Assembly: GCA_965206195.1 (NCBI GenBank)
Contig: CBDBIZ010000011.1
Span: 1,178,001-1,242,000, forward strand
Direction of reading: 5' to 3'
Source of the DNA: JAAOIF01 sp965206195
GTDB lineage: Bacteria; Pseudomonadota; Gammaproteobacteria; PS1; Pseudothioglobaceae
DNA: 64,000 nt
The position numbers and the translations under genes are program-made. The stretch's first letter is position 1. Every line of letters begins with the position of its first letter. This document shows, in pieces, positions 23,750 through 34,700 of the stretch. The notes below the pieces were generated by a model. It saw only the letters and a program-made list of their open reading frames with translations. It searched no databases and was not told where the DNA came from.

Positions 23750-25537
23750 ATGCAAAACATTCGCAATTTTTCAATTATTGCTCATATTGACCATGGAAAA
23801 TCCACTATTGCTGATCGTTTTATTCAATTTTGTGGTGGGCTGAGTGATCGAGAGATGTCAGCCCAAGTGTTGGATTCTATGGACATCGAAAAAGAACGCG
23901 GCATTACCATCAAATCCCAAAGTGTGACTTTAAATTACACCGCCAACAATGGGGAAACTTACCAACTGAATTTTATTGACACCCCAGGGCATGTGGATTT
24001 TTCTTACGAAGTGTCACGCTCACTCTCAGCTTGTGAGGGGGCGTTGTTGATTGTGGATGCCAGCCAAGGGGTAGAGGCGCAAACCGTGGCGAATTGTTAT
24101 ACCGCGATTGACCAAGGTTTGGAGGTGGTGGCAGTACTCAATAAAATTGACTTGCCAGCGGCAGACCCTGAGCGTGTTGTGAATGAAATCGAAGACGTGA
24201 TTGGGGTTGAGGCGCATGATGCGGTGCACGCCAGTGCAAAATCTGGCATCGGCATTCAAGATATTTTAGAGCAAATTGTTGAAAAAATCCCTGCACCTAA
24301 AGGCAAGATAGCCGCACCAATTAAAGCCTTAATTATTGATTCTTGGTTTGATAACTACCTTGGCGTAGTTTCACTAATACGTGTTATTGATGGAGCAATC
24401 AAAGCCAAAAGCAAGATTAAGATTTTTTCCAATGGGCAAGAGCATTTAGTGGACGAGGTTGGTGTTTTTACACCCAGACGCACTAAGACCCAAAGCCTAA
24501 AAGCAGGAGAGGTAGGGTTTTTAATTGCTAGTATTAAAAACATTGATGGCGCGCCAGTGGGTGATACCATTATGGATGCAAAAGACACGGTATCTGAGGC
24601 ATTAGAGGGTTTTAAGCCAGTACAGCCTAGAGTTTTTGCTGGGCTATTTCCCATCTCAAGTGAGGATTACGAAAAATTTCGCGATGCTTTGGCAAAATTG
24701 CGTTTAAATGATGCTGCATTGCAATATGAGCCTGAAAACTCCGATGCTTTGGGCTTTGGTTTTCGGATTGGTTTTTTAGGTTTGCTACATATGGAGATTG
24801 TCCAAGAGCGCTTAGAGCGTGAATATGATTTGGATTTAATCACCACTGCACCAACGGTTATTTATGAACTACTAGATACAAAAGGCAAGGTCCACAGGGT
24901 TGATAGCCCGTCAAAAATGCCAGTTAACCAATTTATTGCTGAATTTAGAGAGCCGATTATTACTGCCAATATTTTGGTCACTGACGAATATGTGGGGAAT
25001 GTCATTAACCTATGCGTAGAAAAACGCGGTGTGCAAAAAAATATCACTTATATGGGCAGACAAGTCCAATTAGTCTATGAGTTGCCGCTAAATGAAGTAG
25101 TGTTGGATTTTTTTGACAGACTCAAATCAGTCTCACGCGGTTTTGCCTCGATGGATTATCAGTTTACACGCTATCAAGCGTCCGACTTAATTCGTCTTGA
25201 TATTATGATTAACGGCGAAACGGTTGATGCTTTGGCACTGATTATTCATCGAAAAGATTCAGTGAGGAAAGGTCGAAAAATTGCCGAAAAGATGCAAGAT
25301 TTAATTCCGAGACAAATGTTTGATGTTGCTATTCAAGCGTGTATTGGCGTTAAAGTTATTGCCCGCGCGAATGTTAAAGCACTGCGAAAAAATGTAACTG
25401 CCAAGTGTTATGGTGGTGATGCCTCACGCAAGCGCAAACTCTTAGAAAAACAAAAGCAGGGAAAAAAACGCATGCGCAGTGTTGGGCGAGTCAATATTCC
25501 ACAAGAGGCTTTTTTAGCGGTTTTGCATATTGACTAG
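23750..25537 (+). CDS. lepA: Elongation factor 4 (LepA)
   Basis: A 595-residue translational GTPase. P-loop AHIDHGKST at about 11-19, switch region RGITIKSQ, G3 DTPGHVDF, G4 NKIDLP. The unique C-terminal domain is present (KQKQGKKRMRSVGRVNIPQEAF). It back-translocates or remodels stalled ribosomes. Full length; a single gene here, 46 bp from the divergent bcp. Confidence 0.97.
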   Translation: MQNIRNFSIIAHIDHGKSTIADRFIQFCGGLSDREMSAQVLDSMDIEKERGITIKSQSVTLNYTANNGETYQLNFIDTPGHVDFSYEVSRSLSACEGALLIVDASQGVEAQTVANCYTAIDQGLEVVAVLNKIDLPAADPERVVNEIEDVIGVEAHDAVHASAKSGIGIQDILEQIVEKIPAPKGKIAAPIKALIIDSWFDNYLGVVSLIRVIDGAIKAKSKIKIFSNGQEHLVDEVGVFTPRRTKTQSLKAGEVGFLIASIKNIDGAPVGDTIMDAKDTVSEALEGFKPVQPRVFAGLFPISSEDYEKFRDALAKLRLNDAALQYEPENSDALGFGFRIGFLGLLHMEIVQERLEREYDLDLITTAPTVIYELLDTKGKVHRVDSPSKMPVNQFIAEFREPIITANILVTDEYVGNVINLCVEKRGVQKNITYMGRQVQLVYELPLNEVVLDFFDRLKSVSRGFASMDYQFTRYQASDLIRLDIMINGETVDALALIIHRKDSVRKGRKIAEKMQDLIPRQMFDVAIQACIGVKVIARANVKALRKNVTAKCYGGDASRKRKLLEKQKQGKKRMRSVGRVNIPQEAFLAVLHID

Positions 25538-25699
25538 TAGTGCGCTAATTTTTAATCGCAACAACCTAGGCGGTTTATTGCTAAATATTCCAAGCAAATG
25601 ACTTTTCTCAAGAGGTGAAAAGATGAGGGTTATTTAGAATATAAAACCTGTTAGGGCTTGAGTTCAAGTTATAATAACTGACAATTTTAATACCATTAA

Positions 25700-26437
25700 A
25701 TGGCGACAAAAGCAGCTAAGATCAAACGATTATTCCCCTTCTCTAAACGCTTAAAAAAGAATTTAAGTAGTCGTGAGTGGTTAAGTCTATTTGTCATCGG
25801 GGCTTTAGGTATGATGATGATTCTGCCCATCGGTTATTATTTCGCCTACGGCTATATTCCTGAAATTTGGCTTCGTGAGAGTGGATTATACGAAACCACA
25901 GGAGCAATCGCTTGCTTTGTTGCAGGATTGCTTAACCTGGTCAGCTTTCGAGTATGGTGGAATCAAAAACAGCATTTAGCTAGTTTATGGATGTTGTTGT
26001 TCGCTCTAGGGTGCTTATTACTGGCTGGTGAAGAAATAAGTTGGGGGCAACACTTCTTTAAGTATGATTTGTCAGATAATATTGTTGCCGCTAATTTTCA
26101 GCAAGAATTTAACTTACATAACTCTAGGCTCATTCAATCCAGCAATAACCTATTGTCAAATATAGCACTCAAATTGTTAGCAATTTATTTGACTCTACTG
26201 CCGATGCTTTTAGTAGTTTTTCCAACCGTTGAAAAATGGTTTCGAAGGCTGAGGATGCCTATCCCAAGTATGTTAATTGCAATAATTACTTTAGTTGCTG
26301 GACAGATGTATAGAGTTAGTCATAACATTACTGGCAATGCTCTAATGGAGGAGATGATGGAAAGTATTTTTCAAATCTGCCTGCTCATTTTAGCCATTGA
26401 ATGCTTTTATGCGGCTAAAAGAATACGAAAGAGTTAA
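25700..26437 (+). CDS. Multi-pass membrane protein of unknown function
   Basis: A 245-residue protein with a basic N-terminus and about six hydrophobic segments. The middle carries a distinctive polar motif, GEEISWGQHFF at about 113-123, followed by EFNLHN, in a loop or half-helix. I recall this 'GEEISWGQ...NLHN' pattern in uncharacterised bacterial membrane proteins but no function. It stands alone, 162 bp after lepA, and is followed by a 175-bp gap in which I see nothing distinct. Confidence 0.75.
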   Translation: MATKAAKIKRLFPFSKRLKKNLSSREWLSLFVIGALGMMMILPIGYYFAYGYIPEIWLRESGLYETTGAIACFVAGLLNLVSFRVWWNQKQHLASLWMLLFALGCLLLAGEEISWGQHFFKYDLSDNIVAANFQQEFNLHNSRLIQSSNNLLSNIALKLLAIYLTLLPMLLVVFPTVEKWFRRLRMPIPSMLIAIITLVAGQMYRVSHNITGNALMEEMMESIFQICLLILAIECFYAAKRIRKS

Positions 26438-26612
26438 AGCGCTAATATAAGGTTAATATATGAGTAATTATTCCAATTATTTGCTCAAAATAATTGCACG
26501 ACTGGGTTGATTCTTGTGCAGGGCTTTTATTGAGTGATGGACAGCAGAATCCCTACTGCTTCGCTTGATAGTTTTGTGATAAATTGATGTATATCAGTCT
26601 GCTAAAGCCTAA

Positions 26613-27398
26613 TTAACTTAGCAACCTTTCTAATACAAACTTCGAGCCAAAATAAGCCAATACTAACAGCCCAAAGCCCACTTGTATTGAGGTTGTGGTT
26701 TGCTTGCCACGCCAGCCGAACAATTTCCTGCCAAAGATTAAAGTGGCAAAAATAATCCAAGCGATTAAAGATAAGATGGTTTTATGTGCTAGGTGCTGCG
26801 CAAAGAAATCATCAATAAAAATAAAGCCAGTGATGAGTGATAAAGTAAGCAGATAAAAACCTATTCTTAGGGTTTGAAATAATAATTGCTCCATGGTTTG
26901 TAATGGTGGTAACTTATTGATAAAGCCATTAATTTGATGTGCGTGTAAATGCTGCTCTTGAATTTTTAACAGGATTGATTGACAAACTGCAAGTGCTAGT
27001 AGAGCATAAGCAGTAATCGATAAAAATACATGTGAAGCAAGACTCATGGGGATGATTTTAGTGGTAGTGTCTGGGAATATAATGCTGAACATGATGGTAA
27101 TCGCAACCAGCGGATACACCAAAATACCTAAGGCATGTACTGGTTTAGAGGCTGAAGATAAAAATAACAAACTGGCAATCAACCAAGCAACAAAAACTGC
27201 ACTATTTGCTAAGCCAAAAACAATGCCTGTGTTCGCCCAAAAATCAGTAAAGCTAAGTGCTTGGGTGATAATTGCAAAACTAACCAACAATGAAATGGTT
27301 ATTTGATGTTTGTGTTGCGCATTGTCTTGAGTGAAATAGCTTGCCAATAAAAGTGTGGCAGCTAAATAGGCGATAATAGCAAAGTAAGATAGCATCAT
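26613..27398 (-). CDS. Cytochrome c assembly (CcsA/YpjD) family membrane protein
   Basis: I prefer the ATG at 27396-27398, giving a 261-residue protein (MMLSYFAIIAYLAATLLLAS); the longer reading to 27476 would overlap ffh. It has about eight transmembrane helices and the family feature SLASHVFLSITAYALLALAVCQS, with His residues in the conserved positions. Such proteins (YpjD/CorE) are annotated as heme-handling or magnesium/cobalt efflux modulators. Divergent from ffh, an arrangement common in gammaproteobacteria. Confidence 0.85.
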   Translation of the reverse strand: MMLSYFAIIAYLAATLLLASYFTQDNAQHKHQITISLLVSFAIITQALSFTDFWANTGIVFGLANSAVFVAWLIASLLFLSSASKPVHALGILVYPLVAITIMFSIIFPDTTTKIIPMSLASHVFLSITAYALLALAVCQSILLKIQEQHLHAHQINGFINKLPPLQTMEQLLFQTLRIGFYLLTLSLITGFIFIDDFFAQHLAHKTILSLIAWIIFATLIFGRKLFGWRGKQTTTSIQVGFGLLVLAYFGSKFVLERLLS

Positions 27399-27456
27399 GA
27401 ACTCATCAAGATAAAAAACACTATAATACGATACTTTGAGACCATAATTTTTAAAA

Positions 27457-28869
27457 ATGTTTGATAATTTAACCAATCGCCTTACTCATAGCTTTCAAGC
27501 CTTGCAAGGCAAAAATAAACTGTCTGAAGCTAATATTAAAGAAGCTCTACGTAAAGTACGTCGTGCTTTGCTGGAGGCCGATGTTGCCCTTGGGGTTATC
27601 ACAGCATTTCTTGATGCGGTTCAGGACAAAGCACTGGGGCTAAAAGTTGGCGAAGGTCTTAATCCTTCGCAGGCGTTTATTAAGCTAGTCGAGTCAGAAC
27701 TTACTGCAATTATTGGCGGTGAAAATCAATCTTTAAACTTTAAGAGCCAGCCACCAGTCGTGGTGATGGTGGCAGGATTGCAAGGCGCAGGTAAAACCAC
27801 TTCGATTGCTAAACTGGCACATTATCTCAAAGAGCGCGAAAATAAAAAAGTTTTGGTGGTCAGTAGCGATGTGTATCGCCCTGCGGCGATTGAGCAGTTA
27901 GAGATTTTGGCCCAGCAAGTTGAGGTAGATTTTTTTCCTTCAACGATTAGCGATAAACCTTCAAGCATTGTAGTAGCCGCTAAAAAACACGCACAAAAGC
28001 ACTTCTTTGATGTGCTACTGGTAGATACTGCGGGTCGGCTACATGTTGATGAGCAAATGATGGGTGAGATTCAAATCTTACAGAAAAAAATTAATCCAAT
28101 CGAAACGCTATTTGTAGTTGATGCAATGACGGGCCAAGATGCTGCTCACACTGCCAAAGCCTTTGCCGATGCTTTGCCATTAACAGGTGTAATCCTTACT
28201 AAAACTGATGGTGATGCTAGAGGTGGTGCGGCACTTTCAGTACGTCATATTACTGGCAAGCCGATTAAGTTTTTAGGTGTGGGTGAAAAAATAGATACAC
28301 TTGAACCATTCCATCCCAAGCGCGTGGTATCACGTCTACTCGGCATGGGTGATGTGTTGTCATTGGTGGAGGAAATATCGCGCAAGGTTGACCACAAAAA
28401 GGCGCAAAAATCTGCTAAGAAAATGGCAAAAGGACAGTTTGATTTGTCTGATATGCGTGAGCAACTTGTGCAAATGGAACAAATGGGCGGCATGGAAGTT
28501 TTGATGGGTAAATTGCCTGGTATGGGCAATATTCCTGACAGTGTTAAAAACCAAGTGATGGGTAATATAGAAACCAAAAAAATGGTGGCGATTATTAACT
28601 CTATGACGCCGAAAGAGCGTACTTATGTCAAATTAATTAAAGGCTCGCGTAAAAATCGTATTGCACGAGGTTCTGGCACCCGACCACAAGATGTCAATAA
28701 ACTCATCAAACAATTTGAAAAAATGCAAAAACAAATGAAAAAAATGGGCGGCGGCAAGATGCAAAAAATGATGGCAAAAATGTCAGGTATACAAGGCGCA
28801 GAGGGCGGCATGCCAGATTTATCTAAGATGAAATTACCCAATATGAGTGGCAATAAATTTCCGTTTTAG
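27457..28869 (+). CDS. ffh: Signal recognition particle protein Ffh
   Basis: A 470-residue GTPase subunit of SRP. N-domain, then G-domain with P-loop GLQGAGKTTS at about 105-114, DTAGRLHVDE and TKTDGDARGGAAL, then a Met-rich M-domain (MGGGKMQKMMAKMSG) that binds 4.5S RNA and signal sequences. Length is normal. No 4.5S RNA gene was seen in the window. Confidence 0.97.
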   Translation: MFDNLTNRLTHSFQALQGKNKLSEANIKEALRKVRRALLEADVALGVITAFLDAVQDKALGLKVGEGLNPSQAFIKLVESELTAIIGGENQSLNFKSQPPVVVMVAGLQGAGKTTSIAKLAHYLKERENKKVLVVSSDVYRPAAIEQLEILAQQVEVDFFPSTISDKPSSIVVAAKKHAQKHFFDVLLVDTAGRLHVDEQMMGEIQILQKKINPIETLFVVDAMTGQDAAHTAKAFADALPLTGVILTKTDGDARGGAALSVRHITGKPIKFLGVGEKIDTLEPFHPKRVVSRLLGMGDVLSLVEEISRKVDHKKAQKSAKKMAKGQFDLSDMREQLVQMEQMGGMEVLMGKLPGMGNIPDSVKNQVMGNIETKKMVAIINSMTPKERTYVKLIKGSRKNRIARGSGTRPQDVNKLIKQFEKMQKQMKKMGGGKMQKMMAKMSGIQGAEGGMPDLSKMKLPNMSGNKFPF

Positions 28870-29108
28870 GTTTTGTTAGCATGTGTAATACATAAAAACT
28901 AGGGTGCAAAATAAACAAACTGCTGATTTTTTATCAAAACATCAAAACGTCAAAATCTATTAGCAAGTGATTTGCAGGCGTTAAATTATTTTTTAGAGAG
29001 CTTTGCATTTAATAGGCTATGCATAAATTAACAATGATGGAAAAATCATTCAGTGTATGCCCAGGTCTCACAGTAAAATGATGTAATTTAATCATTACAA
29101 TAAAACCT

Positions 29109-30038
29109 ATGTTTAGCGTTTGCGCCCTGTATCAATTTGTGCGATTGGATGATTTTGCGGCATTCCGCACCCCTTTATATGAATTAATGGCAGATTTAGA
29201 GATTAAAGGCACTATTCTTTTGGCCCTAGAGGGCTTAAACGGCACGATTTCTGGCTCGCAAACCTCAATTGATAAAGTCTTGGAATTTTTACAGACAGAT
29301 GGGCGTTTTAATCGGTTAGAAATTAAGTTTTCTTGTAGTGAAACACTGCCTTTTAAGCGTCTAAAAGTTAAACTCAAACAAGAAATCGTGACTTTGGGTG
29401 TAGCGGACATTGATCCTAAATCTTTAGCAGGTACTTATATTGCGCCTAACAATTGGAATGCGCTCATTAGCGACCCTGATGTGGTGGTGATTGATACGCG
29501 TAATAATTATGAGTATGAAATTGGTAGTTTTAAAGGGGCAATCAACCCTAATACTGAGACTTTTAGAGAATTTCCAACTTATATTAAAAATAATTTAGAA
29601 CAATATCGCGACAAAAAGATAGCGATGTTTTGTACTGGCGGTATTCGCTGTGAAAAATCAACAGCTTATTTAAAATCTCAAGGCTTTGAGACGGTTTATC
29701 ACCTGCAAGGTGGCATCTTAAAATATTTAGAAGCAATTGACAAAGGCCAAAGTTTATGGCAAGGCGAGTGCTTTGTATTTGATGAACGCGTGGCAGTGAA
29801 GCACAATCTTGAACAAGGTCAATACGACCAATGCCATGCTTGTCGTTATCCAATTACTGATGAGGATAAAAAACATTCGCATTATGAAAAAGGCGTGGCT
29901 TGTGTGCGTTGTTATGGGTCGCGCTCAGAGGTTCAAATTAGTCGTTATCGTGAAAGGCAATATCAAGTAGAGTTAGCAAATGCCAGAGGTGAAGTGCATC
30001 TTGGTGACGAAGCTATGACCAGTAATCAACATGTTTAG
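29109..30038 (+). CDS. trhO: tRNA uridine(34) hydroxylase TrhO (rhodanese-like)
   Basis: A 309-residue protein of the UPF0176 family that makes 5-hydroxyuridine in tRNA. It has an acylphosphatase-like N-terminal domain (LALEGLNGTISG) and a rhodanese domain with the active Cys in FCTGGIRCEKST at about 174-184. A Cys-rich tail (CHACRYPIT, CVRCYG) is typical. It overlaps the next gene by 8 bp. The 239 bp upstream hold only AT-rich sequence and a small imperfect palindrome. Confidence 0.93.
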   Translation: MFSVCALYQFVRLDDFAAFRTPLYELMADLEIKGTILLALEGLNGTISGSQTSIDKVLEFLQTDGRFNRLEIKFSCSETLPFKRLKVKLKQEIVTLGVADIDPKSLAGTYIAPNNWNALISDPDVVVIDTRNNYEYEIGSFKGAINPNTETFREFPTYIKNNLEQYRDKKIAMFCTGGIRCEKSTAYLKSQGFETVYHLQGGILKYLEAIDKGQSLWQGECFVFDERVAVKHNLEQGQYDQCHACRYPITDEDKKHSHYEKGVACVRCYGSRSEVQISRYRERQYQVELANARGEVHLGDEAMTSNQHV

Positions 30039-30624
30039 TGCCAAGGATATTGCCAAACTCAAGCAAGATTTAACCCTTAACACTGAATTATTGGGTCATA
30101 ATTTAATCCTCAAAACTAGGTGGGGCGTTTTTAGTCCGCGTGCTATTGATGAAGGTACAGCACTATTTTTAAAGTATTTGCATATCAATCAAGACGACAA
30201 GTGCCTGGATTTGGGTTGTGGTTATGGGCCGATTGGGCTGAGTGTGGCGAAGTCTTGTGCAGGCGGCGAAGTGCATATGGTAGATAAGGACTTTGTTGCA
30301 GTTGAGTTATCAAGCAACAATGCCAAACTTAATAATATTGATAATACTAAGGTATATTTATCAGATGCTTTTACGAATGTCGAGCAATTGGCATATTTTG
30401 ATCAAATCTTATCAAACATACCTGCTAAAGTCGGCAAAGAGCAGTTAAGCATTATTTTGTACGACGCCTACGATGCACTAAAACTTGGCGGTAGCATTAC
30501 TTTTGTTACGATTAATGGGCTTCGGCATTTCATTAAAGATAACTTTAAATCGGTATTTGGTAATTATAAAAAACTCAAGCAAGGGCAAAAATACACCGTA
30601 GCTCAGGCAATCAAAGTAAAATAG
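30031..30624 (+). CDS. Class I SAM-dependent methyltransferase (RsmC-like)
   Basis: A 197-residue protein with the SAM motif CLDLGCGYGPIGLSVAKS at about 56-73 and the acidic loop DKDFVAVELSSNNAKLN. It resembles the small RsmC/RlmG-like rRNA methyltransferases, but the usual NPPF catalytic motif is replaced by SNIPAKVGK at about 129-137. The substrate may thus differ (rRNA base or small molecule). It is translationally coupled to trhO and 30 bp before grxD. Confidence 0.8.
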   Translation: MFSAKDIAKLKQDLTLNTELLGHNLILKTRWGVFSPRAIDEGTALFLKYLHINQDDKCLDLGCGYGPIGLSVAKSCAGGEVHMVDKDFVAVELSSNNAKLNNIDNTKVYLSDAFTNVEQLAYFDQILSNIPAKVGKEQLSIILYDAYDALKLGGSITFVTINGLRHFIKDNFKSVFGNYKKLKQGQKYTVAQAIKVK

Positions 30625-30654
30625 TAATTTTTTATAACAAACTAGAGACAAGTT

Positions 30655-30984
30655 ATGGACGTAATGGACAGAATTCAAAAGCAAGTGGATAGTGCTCCCA
30701 TTGTGCTTTATATGAAAGGTACGCCACAGTTTCCACAATGTGGTTTTTCAGCAAAAGCAGCACAAACATTGGCTTCAACCGGAATTGAATTTGCTTATGT
30801 GAATATTTTTGAAGATCAAGAAGTGTTTCAAAACTTACCCAGTTTTGCTGATTGGCCCACTTTTCCGCAAATCTACATGAACTCGGAATTAGTCGGTGGC
30901 GGTGACATTATCGTTGAAATGGCTGAGATGGGCACGCTCAAAGATGCCATGCAAGAGGCAACTGACAAGTTTAGTCAAAAATAA
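30655..30984 (+). CDS. grxD: Monothiol glutaredoxin Grx4
   Basis: A 109-residue glutaredoxin with the CGFS active site (PQFPQCGFSAKA at about 24-35), WPTFPQIYMNSELVGGGDII following, as in Grx4. These proteins bind a [2Fe-2S] cluster and pass clusters on in iron-sulfur assembly and iron regulation. Standard length. Confidence 0.95.
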   Translation: MDVMDRIQKQVDSAPIVLYMKGTPQFPQCGFSAKAAQTLASTGIEFAYVNIFEDQEVFQNLPSFADWPTFPQIYMNSELVGGGDIIVEMAEMGTLKDAMQEATDKFSQK

Positions 30985-30989
30985 CTCAA

Positions 30990-31643
30990 TTACAAATTAT
31001 GTAACTGGTGGCTGTGTTGTTTAAGCCAAGCATCAGCTTGTTTGTAGTTAGGCATTATTGTTTCTAAAAGATTGTAAAAACCCCTTGAATGATTTTTGTG
31101 TTTAATATGCGCTAACTCGTGTGCAATCACACTATTGATAACCCACATTGGCGCCATCATCAGTAAGTAATTGAGGTTAATATTGTTTTTGCTAGAGCAA
31201 GAACCCCAACGGGTTTTTTGTGCTTTAAGGCGCACTTGATTAAATACCAAAGCGTGTTTTTGTGCGCAGTATTCTAGCCTAGGCAGGGCGAGCTGAACAA
31301 ATTCTTTTTTGTAAAACCAATGAAACGCACCTGCTGGGTCGTATTGTGTATTAAGGTAAAAAAAATGTTGGTCAAACGTCAGAGGCTCGCCAGTTTCAAC
31401 AAGTTTAAGCGGATAGTTTTTACCCAACAATAAAAATACATTTCCTGCTTCGTAATTAGGTTTAACGATTTTTTTATTATTTGATTTGGTTTGTTTTTTG
31501 TCAATCCAGTTTTGCTTCTCAGTAATAAATTGCTCAATGGTTTTAATACTCAAGTGCATTGGTGCACGTACTAATAATTCGGCGTTTTTATCAATTTGCA
31601 AAGATAAAGTTTTGCGCTTTGAGCGAACAAGTTGATAATCCAT
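30990..31643 (-). CDS. YgjP-like (DUF45) zinc metallopeptidase
   Basis: A 217-residue protein. Zinc site HELAHIKHKNHS at about 174-185, with the typical upstream TRWGSCSSKNNINLNYLLM. It belongs to the SprT/WSS1-like minigluzincins. The substrate is not known. Convergent with grxD (5-bp gap). Confidence 0.88.
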   Translation of the reverse strand: MDYQLVRSKRKTLSLQIDKNAELLVRAPMHLSIKTIEQFITEKQNWIDKKQTKSNNKKIVKPNYEAGNVFLLLGKNYPLKLVETGEPLTFDQHFFYLNTQYDPAGAFHWFYKKEFVQLALPRLEYCAQKHALVFNQVRLKAQKTRWGSCSSKNNINLNYLLMMAPMWVINSVIAHELAHIKHKNHSRGFYNLLETIMPNYKQADAWLKQHSHQLHNL

Positions 31644-31757
31644 AGGGTGTAATTTTAATGAGACTTGATTGGTTGATTAGTTTTTTAATTACTTAATCGG
31701 TCAAAATCTAAAATTTAACACAGTGATATTTTTTATTTAAAAAAAGTAAAAATGCCT

Positions 31758-34700
31758 TTAATTAATCCACTTTCGGGCATTTTCAAACATTGCCATCCAC
31801 GGACTGCGTTCGCCCCAATCTTTAGGGTGGTGTGAATTTTGTACCGTTCTAAAAACACGCTCAGGATGTGGCATCATAATAGTAACTTGACCAGAGTCGT
31901 TAGTTATTCCCGCCACAGCCGCATCTGAGCCATTCGGATTATGTGGATAGGTTTGGGTGGCTTTGCCGAAATGATCGACATATTTTAGCGCTGTATTTTT
32001 CGGTGTTTTACCATTAAAGCAAGCACGACCTTCGCTATGGGCAATGGCAATTGGCATAATTGATCCCACCATGTTTGCTAAGAAAATGGAATGATTTTTT
32101 TGTACTTTGATAGCGGAAAAGCGTGCTTCAAACTGTTCGGAGGTATTGCGTTTAAAACTGGGAAAATGTCCACTACCTGGAATAATTTTAGTAAGGTTAG
32201 AGAGCATTTGGCAGCCATTACAAACGCCGAGTGTAAAGTTGTCATCACGCTGAAAAAATGCTGAAAATTCATCTTTGGCATGGGGGTTAAATAAAATAGA
32301 ATTTGCCCAACCACGCCCAGCACCAAGCACATCACCATACGAAAAACCACCGCAGGCAATCAAACCTTGAAAATCTTTTAGGGTTATGCTGCCAGATAAT
32401 ACATCACTCATGTGTACATCAATGGCATCAAAGCCTGCTTTGTCAAAAGCTGCTGCCATTTCAATTTGTCCGTTAATACCTTGCTCGCGTAGTAGCGCAA
32501 CTTTCGGGCGTTTGGTTAAAATAGCAGGTGCTTGATTGATGTTAAAACTGGGTTTGAATTGTAAGCCTGGTGTGGTTTTTGCCACCTCATTAAATTCTTG
32601 TTGGGCGCAGGCTGGGTTATCTCTGAGTTTGGCAATTTCAAATGCCGTTTTGCTCCAAAGCTGGTGTAGTTTGGCGCGTGATTGGCTGAAATTGCCAATG
32701 TTGATGTTGTCAGTATCATTGATATTAGCAATTACTTTTGTAAAGTCTAGCAAGCCAGCATCTGTCAGTATCGTCATGACTGCGTTTTGATTTGCTTGAT
32801 GCACTTGAATGACACAACCCAACTCTTCGTTAAATAAAGTTTGAATGTCTTCGCTGTGAATGTCTAAACCACAATGTGAGGCAAATGCCATTTCCAGTAG
32901 GCTAATCAATACGCCGCCATCACTACGGTCGTGGTAAGCACTGATTAAACCGTCTTTGTTTAGTTGATTAATGGCACTAAAAAAACGCTTAAACAAGGCA
33001 GTATCATCAAGATTGGGTGTAATATCACCGATTTGATTGTAAACTTGTGCCAAGCATGAGCCACCCATGCGATTTTTGCCAAAACCCAAGTCGATGAGTA
33101 ATAGTTCAGAATCTTGAGAATTGTCCAATAATGGGGTTTGTTGCAGGCGGACATCTGGAGTTTTAGAAAAAGCAGTGATAATTAGCGATAGTGGTGCAGT
33201 GACAGATTTTTCTTCACCAGCCTCAATCCAAGAAGATTTCATGCTCATTGAATCTTTACCTACGGGTATGGTTAAACCCAATTCTGGGCAAAGGTTCATA
33301 CCCACAGTTTTGACTGCTGCAAACAATTTGGCATCTTCGACTTGGTGTCCACTGGCACTCATCCAGTTGGCACTGAGACTGATATGGTGAATATCTGCCA
33401 CATAGCCTCCGAGCATATTGGTCAGTGCTTCACCGATTGTCATTCTCGCAGCAGATTCAGCATTGCCCAAGGAAAGCGCAGCGCGCTCACCAATTGATAT
33501 TATTTCACCTTGGTAGCCACTGTAATCCGCTAAAGAAATGCCGCAATCTGCCACTGGTACTTGCCATGGGCCAACAAATTGATCCCTAGCCACCATGCCT
33601 GTGATACTCCTATCGCCAATGGTAATTAAAAAGTTTTTACTGGCGACGCTAGGCAATTGTAATATTCTATCAATGGCATCATCAAGTTTAATGTTACTGG
33701 TGTCGAATGAATTGAGTTTGATATCGCTTGTTTGTGCCTTGATACTAGTTTTTGGTGGGTTACCTAGCAGTATGCTCATTGGTATATTGATAGGATTGTT
33801 CTTAAACAAGCTGTCGCTCAGTAACAACTCTTGCTGTGTGGTGGATTCACCAAGTACGGCGAATGGTGCGCGCTCACGTTGGCAAATATTTTCAAACAAC
33901 GCTAAATTTTCTTCAGCAATGGCAAGCACATAGCGCTCTTGCGACTCATTGCACCAAATTTCTAGTGGCGACATTTGTTGTTCGTCATTTGGAATGGCGC
34001 GCAATTCAAAGTGTCCGCCTTTGCTAGAATCGTTTATCAATTCTGGCAAACCGTTTGACAAGCCACCCGCACCAATGTCATGAATGGAAATAATTGGATT
34101 GTATTCACCCATATTGGCACAAGCATCAATCACTTCTTGGCAGCGGCGTTGCATCTCTGGATTGGCACGTTGTACAGAAGCAAAGTCTAAATTTTCATTT
34201 TGTTCGCCACTTTTGATACTCGATGCTGCACCGCCACCCAAGCCAATTAACATTGCAGGGCCACCAAGTACAATAATCTTGCTACCTGTTGGAATATTGC
34301 CTTTTTCAATATGGTTTTGTTGAATATGTCCCAGCCCACCTGCCAACATAATTGGCTTGTGGTAGCCATGTACTTCACCATTTGGGGTTTGTTGTTCAAA
34401 GGTTTTAAAATAACCCAAAATATTTGGACGACCAAATTCATTATTAAAGGTCGCTGCACCAATCGGAGCGTGAATCATAATCTCTAAGGCTGATTGAATT
34501 TGGCTGGGTTTGCCATAATCCACCTCCCAAGGCTGAAGTGCATCAGGGATTTTTAAGTTAGACACACTAAAACCGCATAAGCCCACTTTCGGTTTTGAGC
34601 CTCGACCTGTTGCCCCCTCATCACGAATTTCACCACCAGAGCCTGTTGCCGCACCTGGATGTGGGGCAATAGCCGTAGGATGGTTATGTGTTTCCACTTT

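Noticed and set aside
29021..29078. Degenerate relative of the MITE at 61132
   Set aside because: It shares GCATAAAT and an AGGTCTC-like end, but the match is short and no target duplication is visible.
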